Shown: in pieces, positions 1 through 7,370 of the stretch | Position numbering within the stretch: position 1 is the first letter of the stretch | Layout of the letters: each line of letters starts with the position of its first letter | Source: Holophagales bacterium | GTDB taxonomy: Bacteria; Acidobacteriota; Holophagae; Holophagales; Holophagaceae | DNA length: 14,532 nucleotides | Assembly: GCA_031281385.1 (NCBI GenBank) | Contig: JAITFL010000184.1 | Location: 1 to 14,532, forward strand | Direction: 5' to 3' | Made by a program: the position numbers and the translations under genes | Notes under the pieces: model-generated | Database searches by the model: none | What the model saw: the letters and a program-made list of their open reading frames with translations, nothing else | Told to the model about the DNA's origin: nothing

Positions 1-37
1 AAATGCTACGCATTTCGGGCGCGACGTCCTGTCGCGC
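1..37. repeat. Two adjacent small perfect hairpins
   Basis: Two hairpins lie back to back. AAATGC (1-6) pairs with GCATTT (10-15) around a 3-base loop. GCGCGAC (19-25) pairs with GTCGCGC (31-37) around the loop GTCCT. Both stems are perfect and they abut the larger inverted repeat at 38-85. They lie downstream of the DUF3472 gene, which is on the minus strand. No T-tract follows on either strand, so a classical rho-independent terminator is not supported. They may be part of a palindromic repeat element that continues left of the window. Confidence 0.6.
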
Positions 38-85
38 ATTCCAATTCTAAATAGAATCATGGCTGATTCTATTTAGAATTGGAAT
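38..85. repeat. 22-bp perfect inverted repeat with 4-base loop
   Basis: The left arm (38-59) is an exact reverse complement of the right arm (64-85), separated by the loop TGGC (60-63). The stem is 22 bp and AT-rich. It begins 36 bases beyond the stop codon of the minus-strand DUF3472 gene, so it would form at the 3' end of that transcript and could stop transcription or protect the mRNA. On the minus strand it is followed by GCGCGAC rather than a T-run, so intrinsic termination is not typical. A small palindromic mobile element is the alternative. Confidence 0.7.
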
Positions 86-121
86 ACTACAAACGAATTT
101 CAGCGGGCTGTATCTGCGCGG

Positions 122-1441
122 CTAAAATTTTGAAAAATCTATATCTGGCGGTACGCCCTTGGCCGGGCGCTGGAAAACACTGCCGATCTGCGTGGTGTCG
201 CTAAAAAATCCGCAATTTTGCAGATAGAACGCATCGCCCACCAAGCCGCCCTGGTAGTCTGTCCTCATGCCTTTGCGGGCCGTGTCATCTGCGGTGAATG
301 TAGCCTTGGTTATCTCCACCCACTCGCCATCCTTTGTTCTGGCCCACTGGTTCCCATATAGCCCTCGCCGCGTGAACTGGCCTTGGTGGGGTACAAAATT
401 TTCCAAAAACGAATAAGGCCTTTTGTACCACGTCGAAGTGGCCGGGCGGCTGAAAGAGGCCATCAGCCTCCATTGAGCCTTTTCGGGGTCAAAAAAGTAG
501 GCCGTGTACATCGTGCGATTTTCTTCTAGCGGGCGCACCCTGTTGAGGAATTTGTAAGCGACGCCGGCCTTCCAAGGATATACCAAATAGCTTTGGCCGC
601 CGGAACCCTCGCCCCCAAACTCGCCAGTCACAACGCCCTCGCCCTTTGCCAAAAGTGCTATGCGCTTGTCCTCGGGTATCTCACTTGGATTGTCCGTGTC
701 AAATGGGCTCCAGACCGAGAACAGCATTCGGCGTTCAAGCGCAGAGTTTACCTGCATGCCAAAATAGCCCTCGCCAAAGCCATTCGCCATGAAATAGCTG
801 CCAATGACGTCTTGCCCGGGTTCTATGGTCACTTCGTTGTAGAACCATTCTATGTCTTTGTCTGCCGGAAATTCAAAATTGAGGTGATCCGATGGCCCCC
901 GCCGCCCAAAGTGGAAAGAGAAACCATTTTTAACAAAGTTCAAATCTTTTTCCGACACTGCGCCCGAAACTCCAAGGCTAATGATGGGAGATGGGAAAAA
1001 CGCGCCATCTTTTGCAACGCCTTCCAACGACACCTTTGCATAGCCCACTCGGTCGTTGGCAAACTCGCCTATAGAAATGAATTGGCCGCGGCCCTTGGCG
1101 ATTTTTAGATTAGTGGACTTATTGAACGCGCTGACCCTTATTTCGGAATCGTTTTCTGCGTCCAGTTCCAGTGCAAGTTTGATGTTGCCTGGCTTGTTGA
1201 CGCGAAAATAAATATCGAATTTTTTTTCTGGGTCAGTCCAGCGCGAAATGCCATTCTGCGCCACAAGCCTGCCGTCGCTTGCGGAATCCGATCTCGCATA
1301 CGCGTTGCCACCAAGCGGGATCATTACAAAATCCTCTTTTTTCAAAGTTTCTTGCGGCGGGGCTGACGAACAAGTCGCAAAAAACAGACAGGCCCCAGCC
1401 GCAGCGGCATAAAGCAGATTGACGCGCAAGTTTTTTAGCAT
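122..1441 (-). CDS. Secreted DUF5077/DUF3472 domain protein, putative lipoprotein
   Basis: This 439-residue exported protein is of unknown biochemical function. Residues 1-24 are a signal sequence with a hydrophobic core ending FFATC, so C24 is a possible lipidation site, although Thr at -1 is less common than Ala or Gly. Residues 38-165 look like the beta-rich DUF5077 domain (IPLGGNAYARSD at 41-52, then a FDIYFRVNKPG strand). Residues 200-425 match DUF3472 in character (FSVWSPFDTDNP at 241-252, ENFVPHQGQFTRRGLYG at 347-363). From general knowledge, this domain pair is found in secreted proteins of polysaccharide-degrading bacteria, often near glycosidases, which fits the GH27 genes in the window. 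The start is ATG at 1441, just after a G-rich stretch in a structured leader. The gene diverges from the outer-membrane operon. Family assignment is from memory of motifs and was not run against a profile. Confidence 0.8.
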   Translation of the reverse strand: MLKNLRVNLLYAAAAGACLFFATCSSAPPQETLKKEDFVMIPLGGNAYARSDSASDGRLVAQNGISRWTDPEKKFDIYFRVNKPGNIKLALELDAENDSEIRVSAFNKSTNLKIAKGRGQFISIGEFANDRVGYAKVSLEGVAKDGAFFPSPIISLGVSGAVSEKDLNFVKNGFSFHFGRRGPSDHLNFEFPADKDIEWFYNEVTIEPGQDVIGSYFMANGFGEGYFGMQVNSALERRMLFSVWSPFDTDNPSEIPEDKRIALLAKGEGVVTGEFGGEGSGGQSYLVYPWKAGVAYKFLNRVRPLEENRTMYTAYFFDPEKAQWRLMASFSRPATSTWYKRPYSFLENFVPHQGQFTRRGLYGNQWARTKDGEWVEITKATFTADDTARKGMRTDYQGGLVGDAFYLQNCGFFSDTTQIGSVFQRPAKGVPPDIDFSKF

Positions 1442-1517
1442 TGTTGCCCCCCAAAGGGGATATTACTTTTGATTGAGGCAACTTGTCAATCAGGGAAGCG
1501 GGTGCTTCCCTGATTGA
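1442..1517 (-). promoter_or_regulatory. Structured 5' leader with competing hairpins
   Basis: Directly upstream of the DUF3472 gene, a perfect 14-bp stem pairs TCAATCAGGGAAGC (1486-1499) with GCTTCCCTGATTGA (1504-1517) around the loop GGGT. TGATTGA at 1470-1476 can also pair with TCAATCA at 1486-1492, which is part of the large stem, so the two structures exclude each other. Closer to the start codon, CCCC (1449-1452) pairs with GGGG (1456-1459), and GTTGCC (1443-1448) is complementary to GGCAAC (1477-1482). On the minus-strand transcript this would cover the G-rich ribosome-binding region. The layout resembles a cis-acting attenuator or translational switch. It matches no riboswitch class I know. 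The pairing is seen directly; the regulatory role is inference. Confidence 0.4.
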
Positions 1518-1582
1518 TCGTGCTGCTTTTGTTTGCCCGAAAGCAAGTGCCTAACTAGAGTCTGTTCACATTAAAACCCGTT

Positions 1583-1619
1583 CACTGTGTTTCCGCCGTG
1601 GGGCGGCGGAAACACATGG
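1583..1619 (+). repeat. GC-rich palindromic element, copy A
   Basis: TGTGTTTCCGCCG (1586-1598) is an exact inverted match of CGGCGGAAACACA (1604-1616) around the loop TGGGG. This 13-bp stem would be very stable. About 37 bases including flanks (CACT at the left, ATGG at the right) recur in opposite orientation at 2027-2063. No T-tract follows on either side, so it is not a simple terminator. It could be a REP-like palindromic repeat or a protein-binding site. Confidence 0.65.
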
Positions 1620-1704
1620 TTGGCCCAAAGTGGCTACTGGGTCACAAATATTGGAATCATCGGACAATGAGGCTGTTCGTTCCGGTTTGGTGTAAATATT
1701 TGCC

Positions 1705-1735
1705 TCGTGAACCAAACGTGGATTTCGTGAACCAA
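1705..1735 (+). repeat. 11-base direct repeat, 20-base period
   Basis: TCGTGAACCAA occurs at 1705-1715 and again at 1725-1735. The 20-base spacing is close to two helical turns, as expected for tandem sites of a DNA-binding protein on one face of the helix. Only two copies are present. A regulatory role is inference; small duplication is the alternative. Confidence 0.4.
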
Positions 1736-1870
1736 GGGCCAATTGTTGGCACAGGCTCACTTCTCAAGAGTTTCCTAAAGTTGGCAGAATGAGCTTCCGA
1801 TCGGTAGCTATACCGTAACGGGGTTGGCCATACCCATCTGGGCCTAACTTTGGTTCTTTAGATTTCAATT

Positions 1871-1985
1871 TGTAACCTATTTATAAATCAGCAAGTTACA
1901 TAATCCAAAAAAAGTTCCACCATTTTTAGGAAACCATGTAAAAAATATGAAAAAAAATGAAATGGTTGTGTTACATTTTGGTAAC
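1871..1985. promoter_or_regulatory. Cluster of GTAAC/GTTAC half-sites, possible operators
   Basis: TGTAAC (1871-1876) and GTTACA (1895-1900) form an inverted pair. GTTAC (1970-1974) and GTAAC (1981-1985) form a second inverted pair six bases apart. A further GTAAC lies at 1815-1819 inside CCGTAACGG. The sites fall in AT-rich sequence upstream of the outer-membrane operon, where a promoter would be expected. Five-base sites are common by chance, so this is a weak call. Confidence 0.25.
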
Positions 1986-2026
1986 CCTTTGGAGGGACCG
2001 CATGTCCGTCCGCACTAAACAATCCG

Positions 2027-2063
2027 CCATCTGGTTTCCGCCGCCCCACGGCGAAAACGAGTG
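2027..2063 (-). repeat. GC-rich palindromic element, copy B (inverted)
   Basis: This is the reverse-complement counterpart of the element at 1583-1619: the stretch TGGGGCGGCGGAAAC and its CGCCG left arm are identical when read on the minus strand. Here the stem (2034-2043 with 2049-2058) has one C/A mismatch and the loop reads CCCCA on the plus strand. It lies about 200 bases before the first outer-membrane gene and could be in its 5' leader. Confidence 0.55.
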
Positions 2064-2252
2064 CGCGGAGGTTTGGTGGCCCGAATGTCGCATGCTGCCG
2101 ACCTTTTCTGGCTGTACACACTTTCCCTTTCGTGCCAGATTGTCGGTTGCGGATAGTCCGCCGCTCCAATATCCAGCCAAAGCCATCCTTCCAACTTGCT
2201 TCCTGCCCAATAATGGCGGGAGCCAAGAAACCATGTTCTTTTCTTCCATTAC

Positions 2253-2258
2253 AGGAGG
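2253..2258 (+). promoter_or_regulatory. Strong Shine-Dalgarno AGGAGG
   Basis: AGGAGG stands seven bases before the ATG at 2266 and sets that start. The same frame stays open upstream to 1957, and ATG 2002 has its own GGAGGG (1991-1996). Only the 2266 start places a signal peptide at the N-terminus. Confidence 0.8.
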
Positions 2259-2265
2259 TATTTTA

Positions 2266-3078
2266 ATGAAAGCCCACGGAATTTTTCGCGCTGGGGCAGC
2301 GGTGGTGCTGCTTGGCGCCCTTGCCGGAGCACCGGGCCTGCGGGCGCAGGACGGCGACTCGCCTTACTCGTATCTCTTTAAGCTACGGGCGGGGCTGACC
2401 GCCGGAGATATACAAAAGACGCACTTCGACAACAAGGTCATGGGCATGGCCGCAGAAGTCAGGCGTGAAATGTTTGGCACTGGGCAATATCTTTCGGCGG
2501 AGTTAGCCTTTGAATACGTTCCCGGCCGCCACCATGATGTCTATCCGTGGGACACCAACCCCGTCAAGGCCAATGACGGCATCAGAGGGCTTCTCCCAAG
2601 GTACTCATTTGACGACCGCAAAGAATATGGGCAGGGCCTCAACCTGAAATTTGCCTATGCCGCGCCCCTCAAAGTTCCATACGCAGACCATTTAGGCATA
2701 GAGGGACTGGAGTGGTTCGCTGGCCTAGGGATTGACATGTTCAAGGTCGCAAGCGAGGTGGCTTGGTCATTCAACTACACGCCAGATACTGCAAATCCAG
2801 CCATCGGCGACACAAACAATCCTAATATTGAAGGCAATAGGTTTGTGGAATGGGGCACTACCTTCTCGCCGGGGGTCTTCGGGGGCGTCAAGTACCAATT
2901 GACCAAGGATGTCGGCTTTGAAATGTCTGTACGCAATTTTGGAATGAGGACCTTCGAATACACTCCTGGCCCCTATTTTGGAAGAGGCCAAGACAAGTGG
3001 AAAAAGGAATCTGGCAAATCCTCTACGGGTACTTCTAGAGGCTGGGCTCTAGAATTTGCTCTGACAGTGAAACTCTAA
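2266..3078 (+). CDS. Outer-membrane beta-barrel protein, first gene of TonB operon
   Basis: This 270-residue secreted protein is probably an outer-membrane beta-barrel. Residues 1-27 are a signal peptide (hydrophobic VVLLGALAGA, cleavage after LRA before QDGD). The mature part alternates aromatic and glycine-rich amphipathic stretches (FAYAAPLKVPY, EWFAGLGIDMF, GVFGGVKYQL, WALEFALTVKL) typical of short barrels. It shows no enzymatic motif. It is followed after 26 bases by the TonB-dependent receptor and then a similar small barrel, so a structural or accessory role in one outer-membrane complex is plausible. ATG 2266 was chosen for its AGGAGG and signal peptide. A start at ATG 2002 would add 88 residues ahead of the signal peptide and is considered unlikely. 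The exact family was not recognised. Confidence 0.75.
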   Translation: MKAHGIFRAGAAVVLLGALAGAPGLRAQDGDSPYSYLFKLRAGLTAGDIQKTHFDNKVMGMAAEVRREMFGTGQYLSAELAFEYVPGRHHDVYPWDTNPVKANDGIRGLLPRYSFDDRKEYGQGLNLKFAYAAPLKVPYADHLGIEGLEWFAGLGIDMFKVASEVAWSFNYTPDTANPAIGDTNNPNIEGNRFVEWGTTFSPGVFGGVKYQLTKDVGFEMSVRNFGMRTFEYTPGPYFGRGQDKWKKESGKSSTGTSRGWALEFALTVKL

Positions 3079-3104
3079 CTGAGCATTACAGGAGAAACAA
3101 CATT

Positions 3105-6100
3105 ATGCGAAAAAACCTCATATTTACTCCGCTGATGGTGATGCTGGCTGCCGGCGGCTTGACGGCCCAAGACACTTCAACTGCCGTCTTGACGGGCAGG
3201 GTAACATCACAGAACAATCAGCCGCTGGCTGGCGTAAACATTCTGATTTCAAGCCCCTCGATGCTCAGCACTCGACAAGCGACTACCGACGCTGGAGGCA
3301 ACTTCCGCGTGTCCCTGCTGCCCAATGGCGAATACACAATCACCTACACGCTGAACGGCTATTTGACCCGCAAGCTGACGCTGCGCTTGGTGGCCGGCAC
3401 TACGGCAAATGGCAGCATCAAACTGAACGAAATAAACGTGCAGCAAGAAGAGGTCGAGATTGTGGCGACAAACCAGATAACCGCCATAGACAAGACAGAG
3501 ACTGTTGTCCAGACGGCTTTTTCTGTTGAGCGGATGGACGCCATCACAGGCAGGAGCCTCAATGCAATATCCTCATTGGCGGCCGGCATGGTGACGACTG
3601 GCAACATAAACTCTGGAACCAGCAGCATCTACATACGCGGCGGCTCCGGTAGGGGTGCCAAGACGCTATTGGATGGCACGTCCGTGACGGAGCAGGGTGC
3701 TGGCTACAATTTCAGGCTGAATCTCGTTGAGGACTTAATCGAATCCGTGGCAGTCATCCAGTCGCCCCTCAACTCTCGCTACGGCAACACCGACGGCGGC
3801 TTATTGTCAATGGTGACTTCAAAGGGCAGCAACACGTTCACGGGTACACTGAGAGTCAACAGCATTAACCGCAGCTACTGGAGCTATGTTGACCAATACA
3901 GCTACCCAAGGCGCGACGGCACTTCGACCGTCAACCCCGTCAACACCAATGATTTGTTGAGCAAAAACTATGAATTTTCGCTACAAGGCCCAATCTGGAA
4001 AGACCATATAACGTTTGCGTACGGCACAAAGCTGACTCCCACCAACTACTATCTCCAAAGCAAAGGCAACATCCTTTACAACTGGGGTTCCGGCTCGACC
4101 CAAGGGTACTACGGCCAATATGGGAGGCCCTACGACACAGTCGGCACCTTCTTTCAAGCCCCCAATGGCGACGTGGTTAGGAGAGCCGAGCTGTTTGTAT
4201 ATGAAGCAAATAAAGATGGGCAAAACGGCATTTTCCCAGCGTCCAGCTGGAATGAATTTAATCAATTTACTGTCTATGCCCAAATTACTCCATCGCACAG
4301 CGTGGAGTACAGCTGGCACCAAGACGGAAATGTAGGAAAATATGACAATGACATGCTTGGGTATGTCGGCACAGATGAGCTTGAAAACAATAATTATTCA
4401 GTCCAAAAAGAGAGGGCGATGGGTTGGAACCTTTCTTACAAGGGTCTCATAGGTAAGAATGGCATTTTGGAGGCCCGTTACGCCAAGAGAAGGTCGGAGT
4501 GGGTGTTTGGCACCCCCGGGAACAATCCAGACCCGATCATCGTCTATGGGATAAACTCATACATCCCAATAGACAAAAATGGCGATCTTGGCAGCTTCGA
4601 CAACTATTGGTCAAACGGCATTCTCTGGTCAAACGCCAGCCAAGGCAACATGAACTCGTACGGGCTGCCAGGGTATGAATTCAACCAATGGACGGGCCGC
4701 AGGGCTTTTGTACACAACGGCCTGCAGGCGGCTGACGGCGACGGCGGCGAGAGTAGCGCGATCGTGCTAAATTACCAGCACTATTTGGATACGAACAAGG
4801 GCAACCACCTCATAGACGTTGGCTTCCAGAACGATGACTATAAGTGGCAAAAAAAAGCCGATGCCCCCGGCAGGACTAGGTACCGCACTGCGGGCCTGAT
4901 TTCGCGCGACCTGCGGAATAATGAGGTTTATAACATCAACACAGGGGCGTGGGGGACTGGGAATGGACTTTCGCAGTACGCAGGCATGTACATTGTATGG
5001 AACATGAGGACGGCCATGTTGAGTGACATTGACCCTTGGTCCGTCAATGTCAAGGGCATTCGCGACGCCAAGGCTTGGCAACCCGAAGGAATTTCGGATT
5101 ACCAGCATCCATTGCTTGGCTCCATGGTTCCAATGGTAGAGCTGCGTTCAGGCGAATTCCCCGGCTACTGGGACACCATCACGAATTCGTTTTACATAAA
5201 CGACCTGTGGACGATAAACGACCATCACAGCGTAATGGCCGGTGTGCGAATTGACAACTATGAATTGACCGAGGGAAGCAACTCTCGCCTGAGTTACATG
5301 GTGCCTACGCTGAGGGCCGAATACAAGTGGGACATGTACGGGGATCAGAGGCGTTTGTTCAATTTGTCCTTTGGTCAGTTCCACACGTCGCTTGCCAACA
5401 ATATGTTCTCGAACCTATTCCCCGCGCCCAGCAACGATGTCCAAGAAATGCTCTGGGACAGGCCAAATCCCGATGGCTCGAATAGGCCTTATCTAGTGAC
5501 GAAAGATGAATTTTTGGACTTGAGCAACTACGGGCTGATTGGGTGGGCCTCTTCAGCGGCTGGCTCCCAATACGACGTTGATTCAGACTGGAAGGCGCCC
5601 ATCTCGAATGAAATTTCGGTTGGATTCCGCAGCAATTTGAGCGGCGGCGGCTTTTTGAAGGCAAGCTATGTCTATCGCTTTTGGCAAAATGACGGGCTTG
5701 GTTTTTATATGGGCGAAATTTTTGACATGAAGACAGGGATAGACACAACCCGAAAGACCTTTAAGCGCGTATTGCGAAACGCCGATGGATACGAGCGCAC
5801 ATACAAGGGCCTTGAACTGGAGTGGGAACTGCCGCTGAATAAGAGCAAAAGAGTCATTTTTGGCGGCAACTGGACTTGGTCCCGTCTATTGACCAACGAC
5901 CGCGGTCTAATAGACACGCCATCGGGCGGAGACAGAAGCGCCGCTTATTGGGATGATTACTTGGATCACTTGGCAGCGAAATGGGGGGGACGAAAGGCGT
6001 GGAACCCGGTCGGCGCAACCAACTCCGAACATCGTGTCAACTTCTATTTCCTCTTCAATCTTACGAGCGGAAGAATAATTTCGCACCTCACGCTAAGGGG

Positions 6101-6602
6101 CGATTACACCAGCGCAGGGCCGGTATGGTCTTCTTGGGGCCTGACTTATGGCTACCCCGCTGACTTCTACCCAGAACTCAAGCAGCTTATAGTGGATAAG
6201 AGCGGAGGCACCATCTCCGGAACATCTGGCACAGATGGATTGCCCACTGGTGTATCTATACCTTGGGAAAGGTGGTCAACGGGAGCGGACGGCTGGAACA
6301 TGAACCTACGCTACACCCTAACCGTGCCTTTGGTAAGAAAGGTTTCTTGGCTGGCCACCGTGTCTGTCGGCAATCCTTTTAACCACCGCGGCAAGTCGGG
6401 CTGGGCGCCTCCAGGGTTCTCTGGCAGTGCCACGCCCTTTGACTGGAGCGGAAATGTTAGTAGGCCGGCAAATCTTCCATACGGCGGCATCGGCGATGAC
6501 TTGTCCACATACGTTCCTAGGAGCTCGGGCGACTTAAATGGTCTTTACCAAGGGCGCCAAGGCGGCCGATCTATGTCTTTTCAAACCGGTCTAAGGTTCT
6601 AG
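3105..6602 (+). CDS. TonB-dependent receptor, Oar-like, with N-terminal carboxypeptidase-regulatory-like domain
   Basis: This 1165-residue outer-membrane receptor would take up a large or scarce substrate using TonB/ExbB/ExbD energy. Residues 1-21 are a signal peptide (cleavage LTA before QDT). Residues 28-110 form a carboxypeptidase-regulatory-like beta-sandwich (LTGRVTSQNNQPLAGVNILI, then TDAGGNFRV and NGEYTITYT). EEVEIVA at 115-121 could serve as the TonB box. The plug domain spans about 125-240 with IRGGSGRGAKTLLDGT at 177-192 and RYGNTDGG at 225-232. The rest is a large barrel rich in Tyr, Trp, Asn and Gly, ending in FQTGLRF with the terminal Phe typical of BAM substrates. Size and layout resemble Oar-like receptors. 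The substrate cannot be read from sequence; the nearby GH27 genes suggest a glycan. The start has AGGAGA nine bases upstream. It sits in one unit with the two small barrels. Confidence 0.9.
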   Translation: MRKNLIFTPLMVMLAAGGLTAQDTSTAVLTGRVTSQNNQPLAGVNILISSPSMLSTRQATTDAGGNFRVSLLPNGEYTITYTLNGYLTRKLTLRLVAGTTANGSIKLNEINVQQEEVEIVATNQITAIDKTETVVQTAFSVERMDAITGRSLNAISSLAAGMVTTGNINSGTSSIYIRGGSGRGAKTLLDGTSVTEQGAGYNFRLNLVEDLIESVAVIQSPLNSRYGNTDGGLLSMVTSKGSNTFTGTLRVNSINRSYWSYVDQYSYPRRDGTSTVNPVNTNDLLSKNYEFSLQGPIWKDHITFAYGTKLTPTNYYLQSKGNILYNWGSGSTQGYYGQYGRPYDTVGTFFQAPNGDVVRRAELFVYEANKDGQNGIFPASSWNEFNQFTVYAQITPSHSVEYSWHQDGNVGKYDNDMLGYVGTDELENNNYSVQKERAMGWNLSYKGLIGKNGILEARYAKRRSEWVFGTPGNNPDPIIVYGINSYIPIDKNGDLGSFDNYWSNGILWSNASQGNMNSYGLPGYEFNQWTGRRAFVHNGLQAADGDGGESSAIVLNYQHYLDTNKGNHLIDVGFQNDDYKWQKKADAPGRTRYRTAGLISRDLRNNEVYNINTGAWGTGNGLSQYAGMYIVWNMRTAMLSDIDPWSVNVKGIRDAKAWQPEGISDYQHPLLGSMVPMVELRSGEFPGYWDTITNSFYINDLWTINDHHSVMAGVRIDNYELTEGSNSRLSYMVPTLRAEYKWDMYGDQRRLFNLSFGQFHTSLANNMFSNLFPAPSNDVQEMLWDRPNPDGSNRPYLVTKDEFLDLSNYGLIGWASSAAGSQYDVDSDWKAPISNEISVGFRSNLSGGGFLKASYVYRFWQNDGLGFYMGEIFDMKTGIDTTRKTFKRVLRNADGYERTYKGLELEWELPLNKSKRVIFGGNWTWSRLLTNDRGLIDTPSGGDRSAAYWDDYLDHLAAKWGGRKAWNPVGATNSEHRVNFYFLFNLTSGRIISHLTLRGDYTSAGPVWSSWGLTYGYPADFYPELKQLIVDKSGGTISGTSGTDGLPTGVSIPWERWSTGADGWNMNLRYTLTVPLVRKVSWLATVSVGNPFNHRGKSGWAPPGFSGSATPFDWSGNVSRPANLPYGGIGDDLSTYVPRSSGDLNGLYQGRQGGRSMSFQTGLRF

Positions 6603-6614
6603 TTGGAGAAAAAC

Positions 6615-7256
6615 ATGAAAATGACACGATTTCTTGCAGCAGCGTTTTTAGTCTCCTTTGCATCTTCGGGGGGCCTCTTAGCCCAAGACAATGACCTTGG
6701 GTTCAAATTGAACCTCTCCGGCGGATTCAACTTCGCCCAAGGCCACGCTCACGACATGACGCAGACCACATGGGGGGGGCTTGGTGCCTTCACTGGCGAA
6801 TTTGGAGTTGAATTCAAGCACCCATACGCCCCAAGGGTGAGCATCCGCCCGAACGTCGGCGTTGCCAAAATTTTGTCCAACAGCACCACCGAGCAAAACC
6901 CAAATCTCTATGATTTGATGAGGCTCTATTTTGGCTTCGATCTGGCGTATTCGCCGATTGATCTGTTGCCCGTCACATTTTCCATTGGGCCATCTTTTCA
7001 GGTCTGGAACGTTGACAAAGTGGATGTGGAAACAGACCCAAACATGGGCAACAAGCAGATAAAGTTTGGCTGGCGCTTTGGCATCGACTATAAAATCAGC
7101 ACCCAGTGGAGGGCAGGGCTGGACTATACGTTTGCCGAGTGGCGCACACTCAGAAATAGCGGTCCCAGTGCCGTTCCGGGTGCGAGCGTGATAACGCCTG
7201 GCTTTAACCCCAGTCGACCAGCGTACTTCTGCCTAAAGGCGACCTATATTTTCTGA
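6615..7256 (+). CDS. Outer-membrane beta-barrel protein, third gene of TonB operon
   Basis: This 213-residue secreted protein is probably another small outer-membrane barrel. Residues 1-23 are a signal peptide (FLAAAFLVSFASSGG, cleavage LLA before QDND). The mature part has alternating strands (GFKLNLSGGFNF, LYFGFDLAYSPI, VTFSIGPSFQVW, WRFGIDYKIS, WRAGLDYTFAEW) and ends in CLKATYIF with a terminal Phe. ATG 6615 was chosen over the in-frame TTG at 6603 because GGAGAA (6605-6610) stands at the right distance and the signal peptide then starts with MKMTR. It begins 12 bases after the receptor stop, so it is almost certainly co-transcribed. FGIDYKIS here and GGVKYQLT in the first barrel are similar, so they may be distant paralogues. 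No known function was recognised. Confidence 0.75.
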   Translation: MKMTRFLAAAFLVSFASSGGLLAQDNDLGFKLNLSGGFNFAQGHAHDMTQTTWGGLGAFTGEFGVEFKHPYAPRVSIRPNVGVAKILSNSTTEQNPNLYDLMRLYFGFDLAYSPIDLLPVTFSIGPSFQVWNVDKVDVETDPNMGNKQIKFGWRFGIDYKISTQWRAGLDYTFAEWRTLRNSGPSAVPGASVITPGFNPSRPAYFCLKATYIF

Positions 7257-7280
7257 GGCCAGCCTTTTTCTTGGACAACT

Positions 7281-7303
7281 GCGTTCGAACGCCAATTGAA
7301 CGC
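7281..7303. repeat. Palindrome GCGTTCGAACGC with extra half-site
   Basis: GCGTTCGAACGC (7281-7292) is a perfect 12-base palindrome, and a further GAACGC lies at 7298-7303, so GCGTTC can pair with either copy. It lies 24 bases after the stop of the third outer-membrane gene, in the space between convergent operons. It may help end transcription or be chance. Confidence 0.35.
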
Positions 7304-7314
7304 AAACCAGCATG

Positions 7315-7346
7315 AGCCTTGGTGTTGCGTAGGCGATACCAAGGCT
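7315..7346 (+). terminator. Possible terminator hairpin after the outer-membrane operon
   Basis: AGCCTTGGT (7315-7323) pairs exactly with ACCAAGGCT (7338-7346) around a 14-base loop. It lies 58 bases past the stop at 7256. No T-run follows, so it would not be a standard intrinsic terminator. The loop contains TTGCGTA (7325-7331), which is complementary to TACGCAA at 7390-7396 in the next hairpin. Confidence 0.35.
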
Positions 7347-7370
7347 TGTGTAGGGTTGCAATCAAACAAA

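Larger units (their letters stand above)
1518..2265. other. Long divergent intergenic region, repeat-rich
   Basis: About 750 bases separate the DUF3472 leader from the outer-membrane operon. I see no convincing gene. The open frames here are short, overlap on both strands and lack family resemblance. No tRNA or rRNA is apparent. The region holds a perfect 13-bp palindrome (1586-1616), a second inverted copy (2034-2058), a direct repeat with a 20-base period (1705-1735), CCGATCGG (1797-1804), CCGTAACGG (1813-1821) and several GTAAC/GTTAC half-sites (1871-1985). It presumably holds divergent promoters, but I could not place convincing -35/-10 elements. Confidence 0.5.

Noticed and set aside
593..1108. 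Plus-strand open frame of 171 codons inside the DUF3472 gene
   Set aside because: It is antisense to a gene with a signal sequence and recognisable domains. Its composition is not protein-like and it has no ribosome-binding site or family motif.
1486..1517. The 14-bp hairpin as a plus-strand intrinsic terminator
   Set aside because: A T-rich stretch follows on the plus strand, but no plus-strand gene lies upstream in the window. Its position before the minus-strand DUF3472 gene makes a leader structure more likely.
1598..1792. Small plus-strand open frame of 64 codons
   Set aside because: It starts inside the palindrome at a non-ATG codon, has no Shine-Dalgarno sequence and no resemblance to a known small protein.
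1888..2249. Overlapping minus-strand open frames of 92 and 112 codons in the divergent intergenic region
   Set aside because: Two different frames are open over the same DNA on one strand and a third on the other. None shows a recognisable domain or a good ribosome-binding site, so the region is probably stop-poor leader DNA.
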